Origin: Sebastes aleutianus | Taxonomy: Eukaryota > Chordata > Actinopteri > Perciformes > Sebastidae | Direction of reading: 5' to 3' | Length of the DNA: 64,000 nucleotides | Assembly (NCBI GenBank): GCA_916700875.1 | Contig: CAKAKS010000062.1 | Location: forward strand, 12,361,960 to 12,425,959 | In this document: piece by piece, positions 23,580 through 34,035 of the stretch | Numbering within the stretch: the first letter of the stretch is position 1 | Layout: the number at the start of each line of letters is the position of its first letter | Made by a program: the position numbers and the translations under genes | The notes under the pieces: generated by a model | Databases searched by the model: none | What the model was told of the DNA's origin: nothing | The model's input: the letters and a program-made list of their open reading frames with translations, nothing else

Positions 23580-25824
23580 TTATTGTCCAATGATCTTGCT
23601 GACAAATGAGTCCAGCTCATCATCATCTTTGATCCCCACAAACTGGCCGATCACGTCTCCTCCCCGTATGGCGATTACTGTCGGGACGGCAGACACCTAG
23701 AAAAAAAACAAGTTATGAGCTATAAGACTAATAATATTTTGACTTAACAACATACGATACATCAAGTACTGTGACTGCATATTATGTCCTTTTAGCAAAG
23801 TTTTACCATTATTTCATTAAAGGTGCAGTGTGTAGGATCTGGCGGCATCTAGTGGTGAGGTTGCAGATTGCAACCAACTGAAACTTCTCTCGTGTGCCAA
23901 GCGTGTAGCAGAGCTACGGTGGCCGACGCGAAAACGTGAAAATGTACTACATGAACTGTAGAAACATGGCGGCCGGCTCTGTATGTAGCTAAAAACGGCT
24001 CATTCTAAGGTAACGAAAACACAACTATTCTTATTTTCAGGTAATTATACACAAAAGAAAACGTACTTATTAATATTGTATTCCATTTCTGCCAATAGAT
24101 CATCCTAAATGCTTCACACTGTTCCTTTAAGGGGAGACACCCCAGGTGAATAGGGTAATTTTTAAAAATAGATATCACCATGAAACCTCCCCCAGTTAAT
24201 TACTTACATTAAAACAATTATTTTTTGAATTACAAGTTTTCTGAAATTTAATGTCACATGTCAAGAACAGAAATCTGAATATTGGATAAAGCCAGGTTCA
24301 AAACTCTTGTTTCATTTTGTTGACATATTAGAGTCAAAGGTTTTTAACAGACAGAATTTAGGATCTCTCTTTGTATCAGTCCATAAATCCGAAAATACTG
24401 GCAACAGCCATAAATTATCCGTTTTCGCTATGTTTTTAGGGTTAAAATGTTCTATAAATCGAGCTATGAAGGTTATACAGTATGAACAAACCCATCAGTA
24501 AAAGCTTTCAGAATATAGATAGGAATGAAACTGGAAAGTTTGGTGTATGCAAGTCCTTCTGAAGTGGAGATTTCTGGCTCAGTCTGAGAAAAAACGAATT
24601 TTGAGAAAACAGCCTTTAAAGATATGGATTTTAAAATCACATACATTTTGCAAGACACTAATAGAAATCCCCATGAAACTTTCTCTGTCGATTACTTACA
24701 TGGCATTCTTTGTACAATCCTTCTGAAATTTCATGTTTAAATATGTAGATAAGGCCTTATCTAATGCTAACGTTTGGTGAGTTTAGGAGAAATCTACATA
24801 CGCAAATAGACAAAGTAGTAAAATAAACACCTAAATGTGTATTTTGGATGTTTTCTTTCCACTAGTCTGAAAGAAAATAGCCCAAAATCTCAAAATTGAC
24901 CAGTGCATGAAAAACGCTGTTTTTGTCTGGGGTGTCTTGTCTTAACAGGAAAAAAAACAATGGGTATTTTATACAAACTACAAAACCCAAAGTTTAGATT
25001 GCAAATTCAACAAATTGACTGAATGTCAGCAATGCCAAAAATACTGTGAGTCTCACCCCGTATTCGATAGCCAGGTCTGTGTGATCGTCTATGTCAACTT
25101 TTGCCATGGTAACACGGCCTTTCTGTTTTGCAATAGCCTTCTCCAACCTCGGCCCAAGGATCTTACAGGGACCACACCACCTAGAGACACAAACAGAACC
25201 AAGGACACAGTGTTCATTCCTGAAAAGATAAGTATTTAGTATGACCAGTACAGGAAGTATATGAATATAAGCTACTTAAGATTTTAAAATATGGAGCAAA
25301 CCAGTTCAAATGCACGTCACAATTCATTTAACTTTTAAGGTTTAATAAAGTATAATAATCGATCAATAAACAATAAAAACACAGATAATTATGACATGTA
25401 TTTTACTTCGCAAATGTAGAAAAAGAGAAAAAAACTTCATAAGCGAGGCTTATAGGGAACCAATCTAAACGCTGATGGTGACCTTCATATAGTTGGTCTG
25501 TTAGGTCAGACGGTCATCTACATGATGCGATACTCACTGTGCATGGAAGTCAACTAGCACTGTCATTTTGCTGTTGATGACCCGGTCTGTGAAGTCCTCG
25601 TGGTCCTGAACGTTGAAGGAGACTTCCCGGCGGGAGGTGTGAGCGAGGGAGCGAGGCAGAGAGCGTGAGGGAGTGAGGAAGGAGACCCGGGTTGTGGCGG
25701 ACTGCAGGGAGGTGGAAAAAGGAGAACAGGAGGCGGTGGTGGTGGCGGCAGAGGATGCTGGGAGGCAGCGGATATCTTTCACAGAGAGCGTCCAGATTCT
25801 ACGTACTAGCAGCCTGTGAGCCAT
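23580..25824 (-). CDS. txn2: Mitochondrial thioredoxin (thioredoxin 2), 3 coding exons
   Basis: This is the thiol-disulfide reductase of the mitochondrial matrix, which supplies electrons to peroxiredoxin 3 and is recycled by thioredoxin reductase 2 (family knowledge). Coding exons on the minus strand are 25824-25538, 25180-25057 and 23696-23580, all with GT-AG borders, giving 175 aa (human TXN2 has 166). I chose ATG 25824 because MAHRLLVRR matches the vertebrate N-terminus; an acceptor AG lies directly before it, which excludes an in-frame ATG at 25839. Residues 1 to about 65 are rich in Arg and Ser and free of acidic clusters, as in a mitochondrial targeting peptide. The active site WCGPC is at residues 97-101 and begins exon 3 of the gene; the cis-proline lies in AVPTV at about 143. 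Stop TAA is at 23582-23580. Intron 3 carries two transposons (23817-24945). Identity is very secure; the non-coding first exon is inferred. Confidence 0.95.
23817..24130. mobile_element. TTAA-ended MITE in txn2 intron 3
   Basis: 314 bp from TTAAAGGTGCAGTGTGTAGG to CACACTGTTCCTTTAA, inverted-repeat ends. It lies between the last two coding exons of txn2. Confidence 0.8.
24127..24945. mobile_element. Second TTAA-ended element abutting the first
   Basis: Left end TTAAGGGGAGACACCCCAGG and right end (complement) TTAAGACAAGACACCCCAGA are inverted repeats with few mismatches. The left TTAA (24127-24130) is also the right TTAA of the preceding element. About 820 bp, no ORF of note. Confidence 0.75.
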
Positions 25825-25912
25825 CTGTGTGAAACACATGAGATAAAAGAACGGAAGAAGAATGTTGACTTCATTGTGATTTCAGGCCAGTTTAGGCAAA
25901 AGCAGAAAGACT

Positions 25913-26235
25913 GGTCAATGCTCTTACTGTACCACAAGAGTGTATGTAAGACCAGCATGTTTACAGCCATTCTACATGCAGGGCGTACCATGGGTGGGCG
26001 TGTTTTCCTGTATGATTTATGTTTGTTTACCTGAAGCACAGACGCGGTTTGACTAGATTCTCCAACGAATATAATGTCATGGTAGCCAGCACTTTGTAAA
26101 CTTAGAAAGCACCAACATACAGTATCTATCAGACCTCTATCTATCTGTCTGTCTATCTATCTATCTGTCCTATCTGATTTATCTGAAGGAGCTTGAATCA
26201 TCTTCAAACCCTGCATGTATACCATGCAGGGTTAC
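25913..26235. repeat. Local duplicate segments A and B (first copies)
   Basis: Segment A (25913-26025, GGTCAATGCTCTTACTG and following) recurs at 28596-28700. Segment B (about 26110-26235, a TATC microsatellite followed by GATTTATCTGAAGGAGC) recurs at 30100-30200. Identity is high in both pairs. In the second copy A and B are separated by later insertions. Confidence 0.75.
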
Positions 26236-26254
26236 AAGGAGGACTAGGATTAGA

Positions 26255-26615
26255 GCTGAATGAATCAGTCAATTATTCGATACCCGTTCAACAGAACATC
26301 TTAAACTCTACAGATTAAGGAAGCTAATTTAAGCATATGCTTGGATGATCGTAATTATTATATATCAAATTAGGTATGATGATATAATTTTACTGGCCGA
26401 GTCTGATCAACAGAACATATCAAATATGGTTAGTTTGTGATGTTATAAATGGAGATCAGAAATAAATCAAGAAAAACAAATAATGCATTTCAGAAAGAAA
26501 CATATGGCAAGATGTTTTTTTTCTATTTAAAAATGGAGAAAAAGACACAAGCGATTAAATCGATTATCAAACTTTGCAGATGAATGAAAATGAAAATGAC
26601 TTTTAGATGCAGCCC
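26255..26615. mobile_element. Probable hAT-like MITE remnant
   Basis: TAGAGCTGAATGAATCAGTC near 26253 and GATGCAGCCCTTTA near 26610 resemble the ends of the TAGAGCTGCAAC...GCAGCCCTA family; the interior has AAATCGATTATC sequence. Termini are decayed. Confidence 0.5.
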
Positions 26616-26652
26616 TTTACTATGATGTTATAACTGCTTGGAACTTTAGATC

Positions 26653-26802
26653 ACTTCAATAGTTTACTAGTGCACTCTCACGCATTAGTTGTAATGTTGC
26701 TTTAGGGACATTTCTGTGACTCATGAGGAAGTTTTACTCGATCAAAGCAACTATTATCTAGTAGTATTAAACCTGTCAAGTGCCAGTCTTTAGAAGTTAA
26801 AT
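26653..26802. repeat. Local duplicate segment C, first copy (empty site)
   Basis: CACTTCAATAGTTTACTAGTG and the following 150 bp are repeated at 27454-27601 with a handful of mismatches. This copy reads straight through a single TTAA at its end. Confidence 0.85.
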
Positions 26803-27453
26803 GAGGTAACCTATGTCCTAATCAAACCAAAAAAAGAAAAGAAAATGAAGATATCACACTCATAAAAGAAATGGTGAATATATCAGTACACTATAAAGCC
26901 ACGTTTTCTCAGACAAATCTTGATTTTTCTAATGTGGGACAGTCATGTCTTGAAATGTTGGACACTGAAAAGTCTTTTAAAAGGTCTTAAACTCACCTTA
27001 ATTAATGTAGGAGACACTCGAGGTTAAATGTGCAATGATCCCATGTTCAGTAAATTTATTATAATATAATGTTATTGCTGTTATAAAATCTAGATTTAAG
27101 TTACATGGAGAATTGAACATCAAACAAACAATAAGACTATAAATAATAATAAATAGATAAAGAATAAAGACTATTATAGTTTTGAAACATTTAGGCATAT
27201 TAGAAGGACATTATATATCAATAGTTTTATTGACTTTTATTTGTTTGAGGAAGACCTAACACCCACTGGAGCTTAAAGGTGTCCCATATTAGTCACCCCA
27301 CTACAGGAACAACCAAGCTTAAAACATTCATTTTCTTTATGAATATTTCCTAAATAACAACTATACATCTCCAGACAGATGAAAACAGTCACCATGAACA
27401 TGACCTTCTGTTATCCACATCCATCACCATCTGTTACAGTTGCTCCATTCCTC

Positions 27454-27601
27454 ACTTCAATAGTTTACTAGTGCACTCCCACGCATTAGTTGTAATGTTG
27501 TTTTAGGGACATTTCTGTGACTCATGAGGTAGTTTTACTCGATCAAAGCAACTAGTATCTAGCAGTATTAAACCTGTCAAGTGCCAGTCGTTAGAAGTTA
27601 A
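27454..27601. repeat. Local duplicate segment C, second copy (filled site)
   Basis: Second copy of the 150-bp segment at 26653-26802. Its terminal TTAA has received the family A element at 27598-28081. Confidence 0.85.
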
Positions 27602-28081
27602 AGGTCCCATATCGTGCTCATTTTCAGGTTCATACTTGTATTTTGTGTTTCGACTAGAACATGTTTATATGCTGTAATGTCCAAAAAAACACATTATTTT
27701 CATCATACTGTCAGCCTGAATATACCTGTATTTACCCTCTGTCTGAAACGCTCCGTCATGGAATGACATTGCAAGGCAATAGTTTGGGTCCATGTTTACT
27801 TCCTGTCAGCGTATGTTATTTACATCCACTGCAACAGGAAATAAACTGGGAAACATTTAGTATGTTTACGTGTACTGGTCTAAATAGTGTATATTTGTGA
27901 CATCACAAATGGACAGAAATCCTAACGGCTTGTTTCAAATGCGCAATTTCTGAAAAATGTGTATTTCTCCTTATATTGAGCGTTTTGATAGTTTAACAGT
28001 ATTTATATAAAGCACTTAAACCTGCTTTTTTATAATTTAAAAGATATGAAAATCTCACTTTTTACAATATGGGACCTTTAA
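27598..28081. mobile_element. TTAA-ended MITE, family A (short form)
   Basis: 484 bp from TTAAAGGTCCCATATCGTGC to CAATATGGGACCTTTAA with long inverted-repeat ends. It sits in txn2 intron 1, and the paralogous empty site at 26.80 kb confirms TTAA as the target. Confidence 0.85.
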
Positions 28082-28460
28082 GTGATGTAACATTTCTCTC
28101 TCAACACAGCTCAACTGTTACAACACACTCCCACAACAAAGATGATGAAACAACCGAGCTGAAAACATTCACTTCTTTATGAATATCTCCTTAATAACAA
28201 CTATACATCTCCAGCTTGTCTTCTTCTATGTGTGCTGCGTATCAGCTGGCTGCAGTGAGTTAACCTCCGTTACGTTATGACTTTGTCCTCTCTGTCCTCC
28301 TCCTCCTGTCTCTGAAGATAACCTCACCTCACCTCACCGTCTCCTCCTCTCCAGAAGAGACACATACACACTCCACGCGGACAGTTCAACATCACCTTCT
28401 CATAAAGTCACACACCGCATAGTTGGATTAATAATAATACCAGGCATATTCCGTGTTTAC

Positions 28461-28520
28461 CTTGCTGCTGAGCTAGCGTTGATCTCGGCCTCTGGCTGAC
28501 CAGTGAAGTACTTCCGCTTT
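28461..28520 (-). other. txn2: Probable non-coding exon 1 and promoter of txn2
   Basis: On the minus strand a good donor (CAGCAAG then GTAAAC) ends at 28461, and the next acceptor in the same direction is the one immediately before the txn2 ATG at 25824, so a leader exon spliced across a 2.6-kb intron is expected. An ETS-type site (GCGGAAGT on the minus strand) lies around 28509-28516, as in many housekeeping mitochondrial-protein promoters. No TATA box is evident. The 5' edge is a guess. Confidence 0.45.
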
Positions 28521-28826
28521 GGTTATAAGATAAAGAAGAGACAGAGCAGCTTTTTATGTCCTCTCATGGCCGCAGTAGAGTGAGGAGCGCCCCCCTCAGG
28601 TCAATGCTCTTACTGCACCACCAGAGTGTATGTAAGACCAGCATGTTTACAGCCATGCTACATGCAGGGCGTACCATGGGTGGGTGTGTTTTCCTGTATA
28701 CGATACGATAATACCATATACGATAATACTTTATAGTCAGACAGGTCTGAAATTTGTTTTGCATCACAGCAGCTCCATTTGCAACATCACAGAAAGGACA
28801 AAGACAAGAAACAAGGATACGTACAC

Positions 28827-29521
28827 TTAAAGGGACTATTTGTAAGATTCAGAAATGCTGCTTAACAGCGACACCTGTGGCCTTGAAATCAACGAAAGTC
28901 AGCGTCGAGCTCGCACTTGCTCGCTCTATATAGACATGAACGAGCATCGCTCAAAACAGTGAGGCGACAGACGTCAGCTAAAACCACAATATCACTCTAT
29001 ATTTCAGCTGCTTGGCAGTAATGTTAGCTGACCAGACAAAGGTCTCTCCATGAAACAATGCTGATCCTAGTGTTGGCTTTTCCTGCTCAGCGCAGGCTTC
29101 AGCAGCGGGGCTCCTCAACGAGTTACGTTATCGCCTCCCGACCACAGCCGGCAGCCGAAGACACCGGCACCCGGTCGGTAACGAGACGATAACGTAACTC
29201 GTTGAGGAGCCCCGTCACTTCATAAGACACGGAAAACCTCTGTTGGTCTGGAGGAGCTGCAGCATTTATTTCTGCACAAACGTCCACAAACGCATTCACT
29301 AGATATTCTCAGAGCTAAACTAACTCTTCTGCAGTGTGTAGTGAGCGCGCGTTCACGTCTAGAGGTGGAGCAAGACAGCGAAGACGCGCGCGCTGTCTGA
29401 GTGAAGGAGAGCAGGCAGCGGAGACGAGGCTCCGGCCACACGCGAGCGCGCATATGCGAACGCGCATGTGTGCCGACCCGCTACATTTATACGCTTAAAA
29501 AGTTACAAACAGTCCCTTTAA
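28827..29521. mobile_element. TTAA-ended element, family D (copy 1)
   Basis: 695 bp from TTAAAGGGACTATTTGTAAG to ACAAACAGTCCCTTTAA. CpG-rich interior with a perfect 28-bp inverted repeat (29106-29133 and 29187-29214). A second copy lies at 58158-58939. No gene. Confidence 0.8.
29106..29214. repeat. Perfect 28-bp inverted repeat with 53-nt loop
   Basis: The left arm starts CGGGGCTCCTCAACGAG and the right arm is its exact complement. The left arm is missing from the related element at 58.4 kb, which keeps only the right side. Confidence 0.9.
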
Positions 29522-29557
29522 ACATTACAATCACAGAAGATGAATATTCAGGGCCCT

Positions 29558-30091
29558 TCAACATACATTTGATCTGGGATTAGGCTCCATATTTGGTTTT
29601 AGGATTGACTGGTGTACAAAAGAGTGCTTCAGTCTAACCTTATTAAATCGTGGAACCCTGTATCTCCGATTTGATGGTAACAATTGATATTCACTGTTCA
29701 AAACATGGTTGGGGTCAGAGACGATGGTGTTAGCCAGCCTTAATATGTTATTATGATAGGCTGATTCATAGAATTTCTCAAGGGGTTGCCCTTCAATCTT
29801 TGAGCAGATTTTCATTTGGTGGAGCAGTTTTGGCTTTAAGGTAATGGACAAACTCTTGTACCATGTAGTATAACAATACTGCAGAACACTCATAATAACA
29901 GCAGTAAAAAACAAAGAAATAATTTGTTTACTCGCCCCAAAAGACCTGAGGCAGCGGAGAAAGTAAATTCTTTGTTTTGTCTTTTTACAGACAAATTCAG
30001 TGTGGTCTTTCCAAGATAACAGATGATCAATCATTACACCCAAATATTTATATGAAAATACCTGCTGGATTTTTTTCGTTATGAATAACAA
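29558..30091 (-). mobile_element. LINE reverse-transcriptase fragment (L2/Rex1-like)
   Basis: The translated minus strand (177 codons, uninterrupted) reads as the C-terminal part of a non-LTR reverse transcriptase: YKYLGVMID near the start, then CKKTKQRIYFLRCLRSFG and a conserved YCYTTWY segment. It is truncated at its 5' end, where it meets a TATC microsatellite. No endonuclease or catalytic YADD motif remains in the fragment. Clade assignment is tentative. Confidence 0.75.
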
Positions 30092-30379
30092 TAGGAAATT
30101 TATGTATATCTATCTATCTGTCTATCTTTCTATCTATCTATCTGTCTTATCTGATTTATCTGAAGGAGCTTGAATCATCTTTAAACCCTGCATGTATACT
30201 AGGAAGCACAGGGCAGTCCGGTTATTAAAAGAGATGAAAAAAAAGGAGAAATTCATCCTTTAAAACAATTCATTGTTATTATTTATATTGTCAGCGGTGA
30301 ATAGCAACCAAGCACTTTACTCAAGTATTGTATAATTACAGTTTTGAGGTACTTGTTCTTGATGATTTACTATTATTAC

Positions 30380-30837
30380 TACTAGAACATGTTAACATGC
30401 TGTAATGTTAAAATAAAAATTTACTATCCTCATTACTTTATTATTATCCTCATTACCCTCTGTCTTAAACGCTCCGTTTTAGCGCATTTTGACGGAATTG
30501 CAACAGAATTGCGTTGCTAGGCAACAGCTTGGGTCCATGTGTACTTCCTGTCAGCTGATGACATTCACACACACTGCAACCAGGAATAACTGGGACACAT
30601 TTAGTATGTTTACATTTAAAACTGTGTCAAGGGTCTAAATATTGTATATTCGGGACATCACGAATGGGCAGAAATCCTGACAGCTTGTTTCAAACGCAGA
30701 GTTTCTGAAAACGGGCTGTGTGTATTTCTCCTTATGTTGAGCGTTTTGATAGTTAAACAGTATTTATATAGCACTTAAACCTGCTTTATAATATAAAAGA
30801 CATGAAAATCTCACTTCTCACAATATGGGACCCTTAA
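30380..30837. mobile_element. Family A MITE, left end eroded
   Basis: ACTAGAACATGTTAACATGC to ATATGGGACCCTTAA, the same sequence as 27598-28081 without its first 60 bp. Its right end directly precedes the LINE fragment at 30839. Confidence 0.7.
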
Positions 30838-30838
30838 A

Positions 30839-31110
30839 ATCAATTATTATCTTGGACATTTCATTACTGAAGACATGACAGATGATGATGATATTTATAG
30901 GCAATGCCACAAGATGTACGCACAAGCAAACATTCTCTTACGGAAGTTTAGTCTGTGTTCAGATAGAGTGAAGATGTCTCTGTTCAGAGCATATTGTACA
31001 CCACTGTATACAGCCCATTTGTGGTCAAACTATAAAAAAGCGAGCTTACAGAGACTTCAGGTCGCATATAACGATGCAATGAGAATATTACTAAAAAGAC
31101 CAAGATGGAG
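30839..31110 (+). mobile_element. Second LINE reverse-transcriptase fragment
   Basis: The plus strand encodes YLGHFITEDMTDDDDIYRQC, then LLRKFSLCSDRVKMSLFRAY and QRLQVAYNDAMRILLKRPRW, the C-terminal thumb region of a non-LTR reverse transcriptase different from the fragment at 29.6 kb. Further sequence to about 31.3 kb looks like its frameshifted continuation. Inactive. Confidence 0.75.
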
Positions 31111-31877
31111 AGCAGTATCAATCTTCTCATCTAACTCTCAGCATGAAAGCAAATAAGATTACTTCCCAAAATGTCAATTTATAGGCTAATAATTTAATTT
31201 CTATCTCAGGAACTGCCTTGCAATATGGGCAGGACAATTTAATTTTAGACAGACTTTGTTGTTGTAAGACCGGCCTGTAAAACCATGACCTGAAGAAACA
31301 CTTGGGTTTTGCATATTTATTTGTGTTATTATGAATATAAACAAGTAATAAGTTGTGAGTGGATCCAGATGTTCTTGTGTAAATAAATAACATCCCCTGC
31401 TCGCTGCTCACGATTAATTCATAATTTATTGAGATGTAATAGTCGATACTGGACTGCGCCTTTCATGTCCAAGAGGGCAGCAGGATGAAAGCGAGAGAAG
31501 GTGGGTGGACTGTTTGGTATAGAGATGGGTGTCATCCAAGGCTCAGTGAAGTCAGACTCCAAAACACTGAACAACACACTGGCCAGAGATGGACCGTCAG
31601 ACCAACGGAGAAAAGGATTACTAAAGCATAAAGTCACTGTGGTAAACAGGACCAGATGAAGAAGACAGGAGTACGCAGGAGTCATTTCTACTAAGAGGCA
31701 TGGTCATTTGTCATGACAACCACAAGTATCCTCTTGTAGGGATGAAGAGTCAGACTCCCTCGGTGATGTATGGCTACTTCATTACTACTAGCTGTTTTAT
31801 TTTTCTTTGTGCCACATTTTGTCTCTTCAAAAACCAAACCTCCATTTGGAAAGTGAAGCTTTAAAGAAGATTGCTTT

Positions 31878-31883
31878 TATAAA
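31878..31883 (+). promoter_or_regulatory. TATA box ahead of the 310-codon ORF
   Basis: TATAAA followed by AT. It would place a start site near 31910 and give a leader of about 50 nt before ATG 31962. Functional only if the ORF is a single-exon gene. Confidence 0.35.
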
Positions 31884-31961
31884 TTCAGTCTTTTTGATCA
31901 TCCTTCTTTTGGACTGCTGTGGATCTGTGTAAAGTAAAGTATTTGAACACTTTTGACCAGG

Positions 31962-32894
31962 ATGCATAAAAGCATTGAGAGGAAAGTTGGAATTCTAAGT
32001 CCCTCTCCCGTCCTTCGACCTCCTCCGCTGTTTCGCAGCATCGGACCGCCGGGCCTCTCTGCCAGTCTGCCCCCACACCGACGACTCCGCTCCATATTCT
32101 GCCGGTCCAGAGCTGTGCTGCCTGCCAACACACACCCCATCGAAGCTTCAGATACACACACCTTTACGGACATACAGACAGGCCACCATGCTCGTACAGA
32201 TATCTGTCCACTGAGGTGCAATGATGCACTCTCAGAGGATATTCAGTCTAGCACAGTGTTGAATGCACTTCAGCCTGACTCAGATCTTCACAAAGGAGCT
32301 GTGTTTAGGTCAGGGGGTTTTGCCAACACATGGTCTATAGTGTCAGCAAGCACTCAGGTGCAGGACAGACAGCTGTTTTCTCACCTCTGTCCATCTGCAA
32401 GAGCCAATGGCAGCAACAGAGGTAGGCAGGGCAGATGGGTGACTCCACTTCAGACATCAGAGGATCCTGCGATCAAAGAAAAGCAGCAGCAAAAGAGGAG
32501 AAAGAGGAGCTTTAAGGTGGACTGTGCGGGGAAACAGAAATATGTAGTGCCATCACTCACTGAGAGAGAGGAAGACGCCAGGCTCTGTGAGTGGTTACAA
32601 AGTCTGGGCATTGCAGATAGCAATGAGAAGGATTCTATCAATGCAAACAACCAGCGGCGGCTGTTTGTGTCAAGATGCAGGGGGGTGGCGAGAGAGCAGG
32701 AGACAGCAGCAAGCCACAGGAGAGACAGACGCCCCCATTTCCTGCCTCCCCTCTGTCAGTCGGACTCCCTCCTACATGTGCCTCTCCTGCTCCCTGAAAA
32801 CTCCCCCCCTCCGTCACCCTGCACCTACCCAGGCCCACCCATATATCCCCTACCTGTACCGCTGCTGCAGCCGCTCTCATCGAGGAGGAAGTGA
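31962..32894 (+). CDS. Unrecognised intronless 310-codon ORF, proline-rich basic protein
   Basis: I do not recognise this protein. The frame is open from ATG 31962 to TGA 32892-32894. It starts MHKSIERKVGIL, followed by a proline/arginine-rich stretch, a central Ser/Thr-rich region, a very basic run (KEKQQQKRRKRS, about residue 175-190), then a better-ordered segment LTEREEDARLCEWLQSLGI (about 205-225) that looks like an amphipathic helix, and a proline-rich C-terminus. No signal peptide or membrane segment is visible. A TATA box (TATAAA, 31878-31883) lies 79 bp before the ATG and two AATAAA signals follow the stop by about 180 bp. A pyrimidine-rich CAG directly before the ATG could alternatively be a splice acceptor, so it may be the last exon of a longer gene. 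Nothing in it resembles a transposase or reverse transcriptase. It could still be a chance ORF; I put it slightly above even odds. Confidence 0.55.
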   Translation: MHKSIERKVGILSPSPVLRPPPLFRSIGPPGLSASLPPHRRLRSIFCRSRAVLPANTHPIEASDTHTFTDIQTGHHARTDICPLRCNDALSEDIQSSTVLNALQPDSDLHKGAVFRSGGFANTWSIVSASTQVQDRQLFSHLCPSARANGSNRGRQGRWVTPLQTSEDPAIKEKQQQKRRKRSFKVDCAGKQKYVVPSLTEREEDARLCEWLQSLGIADSNEKDSINANNQRRLFVSRCRGVAREQETAASHRRDRRPHFLPPLCQSDSLLHVPLLLPENSPPPSPCTYPGPPIYPLPVPLLQPLSSRRK

Positions 32895-33074
32895 GATGCT
32901 GTCGGCCAGCCAACGAGGGGAGACCACTGACTTCCTCGGCTCTGGAGGCTCTGGTTGTGTACTGATCTGCGTTTTGGATTTATGTCTTGTTATGTTCTCA
33001 CTGGCTCTTTTAAGCATATTAAAAAAAATATCCCCAATAGCCTCCCTGCATTTAATCTGATTTTAAACTAGATT

Positions 33075-33087
33075 AATAAAGAATAAA
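33075..33087 (+). promoter_or_regulatory. Tandem poly(A) signals after the 310-codon ORF
   Basis: Two AATAAA hexamers (33075-33080 and 33082-33087) lie about 180 bp after the TGA of the ORF, on the same strand. This is a normal short 3' UTR arrangement and is one reason to take the ORF seriously. Confidence 0.4.
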
Positions 33088-33429
33088 GAGGTGGACACAA
33101 TAACAGGAACACCTATAGGCTACAGTCTGATTCAATCTGGCAAAACATCTCTGCAGCAAACTGAGCTCTATGAACATGTTGGTTTTGTTGGTTGATGTGT
33201 TGTATGTGTTTGCATTATGATGTCATGTCACGTTTCTTTTTTTTTTTTACTCCTAACATATTCCATACGCTGGGGACAAATAACATTAAGTAACTTGCAC
33301 CTCTGCAATAGCCAGAGGCCCAGGGTACATGGAAAGATTGTGGAGTAGAAATAAAATGAATAAAAATAGCCTAGATATCAGGGATTTGATTTAAAATTGT
33401 ACATAGGCCTATTGAGTCAGTTGTAACAC

Positions 33430-34035
33430 CTGTAGCCTATATGTGTTGCAATTGAGAGGGCATGAAATGTACACTGGCTACCGGTAGTTACCAAGTGAGC
33501 AGGATAAATGGTTTAAATAGATAGTAAAAGTAATGGATACACATTTTATATAGCGAAAAATAATGGATAGGCTACATATTTTTATTTATTTATGGTGGAA
33601 ATAGCTGAAAGTAATATATAAACAGTTGAAAAAGTTAGCTAATGGTAATGGATATACATTTTTAGAAAGTAATGGACAGCCTACACATTTCTGTTAGCTA
33701 AAACTTGCCTAATGGATACACTCGCTAGCTTAAGGGGGCCTACTTACATTGTCAAAAGGCTAAAATGGATAAATGGTGGAATTAGCCTAAAGTAATATAT
33801 AGCAGTGGAACAGCTGGAGAAGTTAGTTAAAAGTAATGGATACACATTTTAGATAGGCCTGCCAAACATTTAATGGATGAACAGTTGAGAATAAATAACC
33901 TAGTTAGCTATCTTAAAAGTAGTCTAATGTAAATTGTGAGAAGGCAAAAAGTAATGGAACATAGCTAGCTAAATAGTTGGCTATCTTAAGTGATGTATAA
34001 ATTGTCAAAAGGCTAAAAGGTTGGGAACCAATGGT
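33430..34035. repeat. Self-similar AATGGATACACATTTT-rich repeat with hAT-like end
   Basis: AGTAATGGATACACATTTT and close variants recur at about 33530, 33640 and 33833, with AAAGTAATATATA recurring between them. The block ends AAAAGGTTGGGAACCAATGG, like the terminus of a fish hAT element. The other terminus was not found. Confidence 0.55.
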
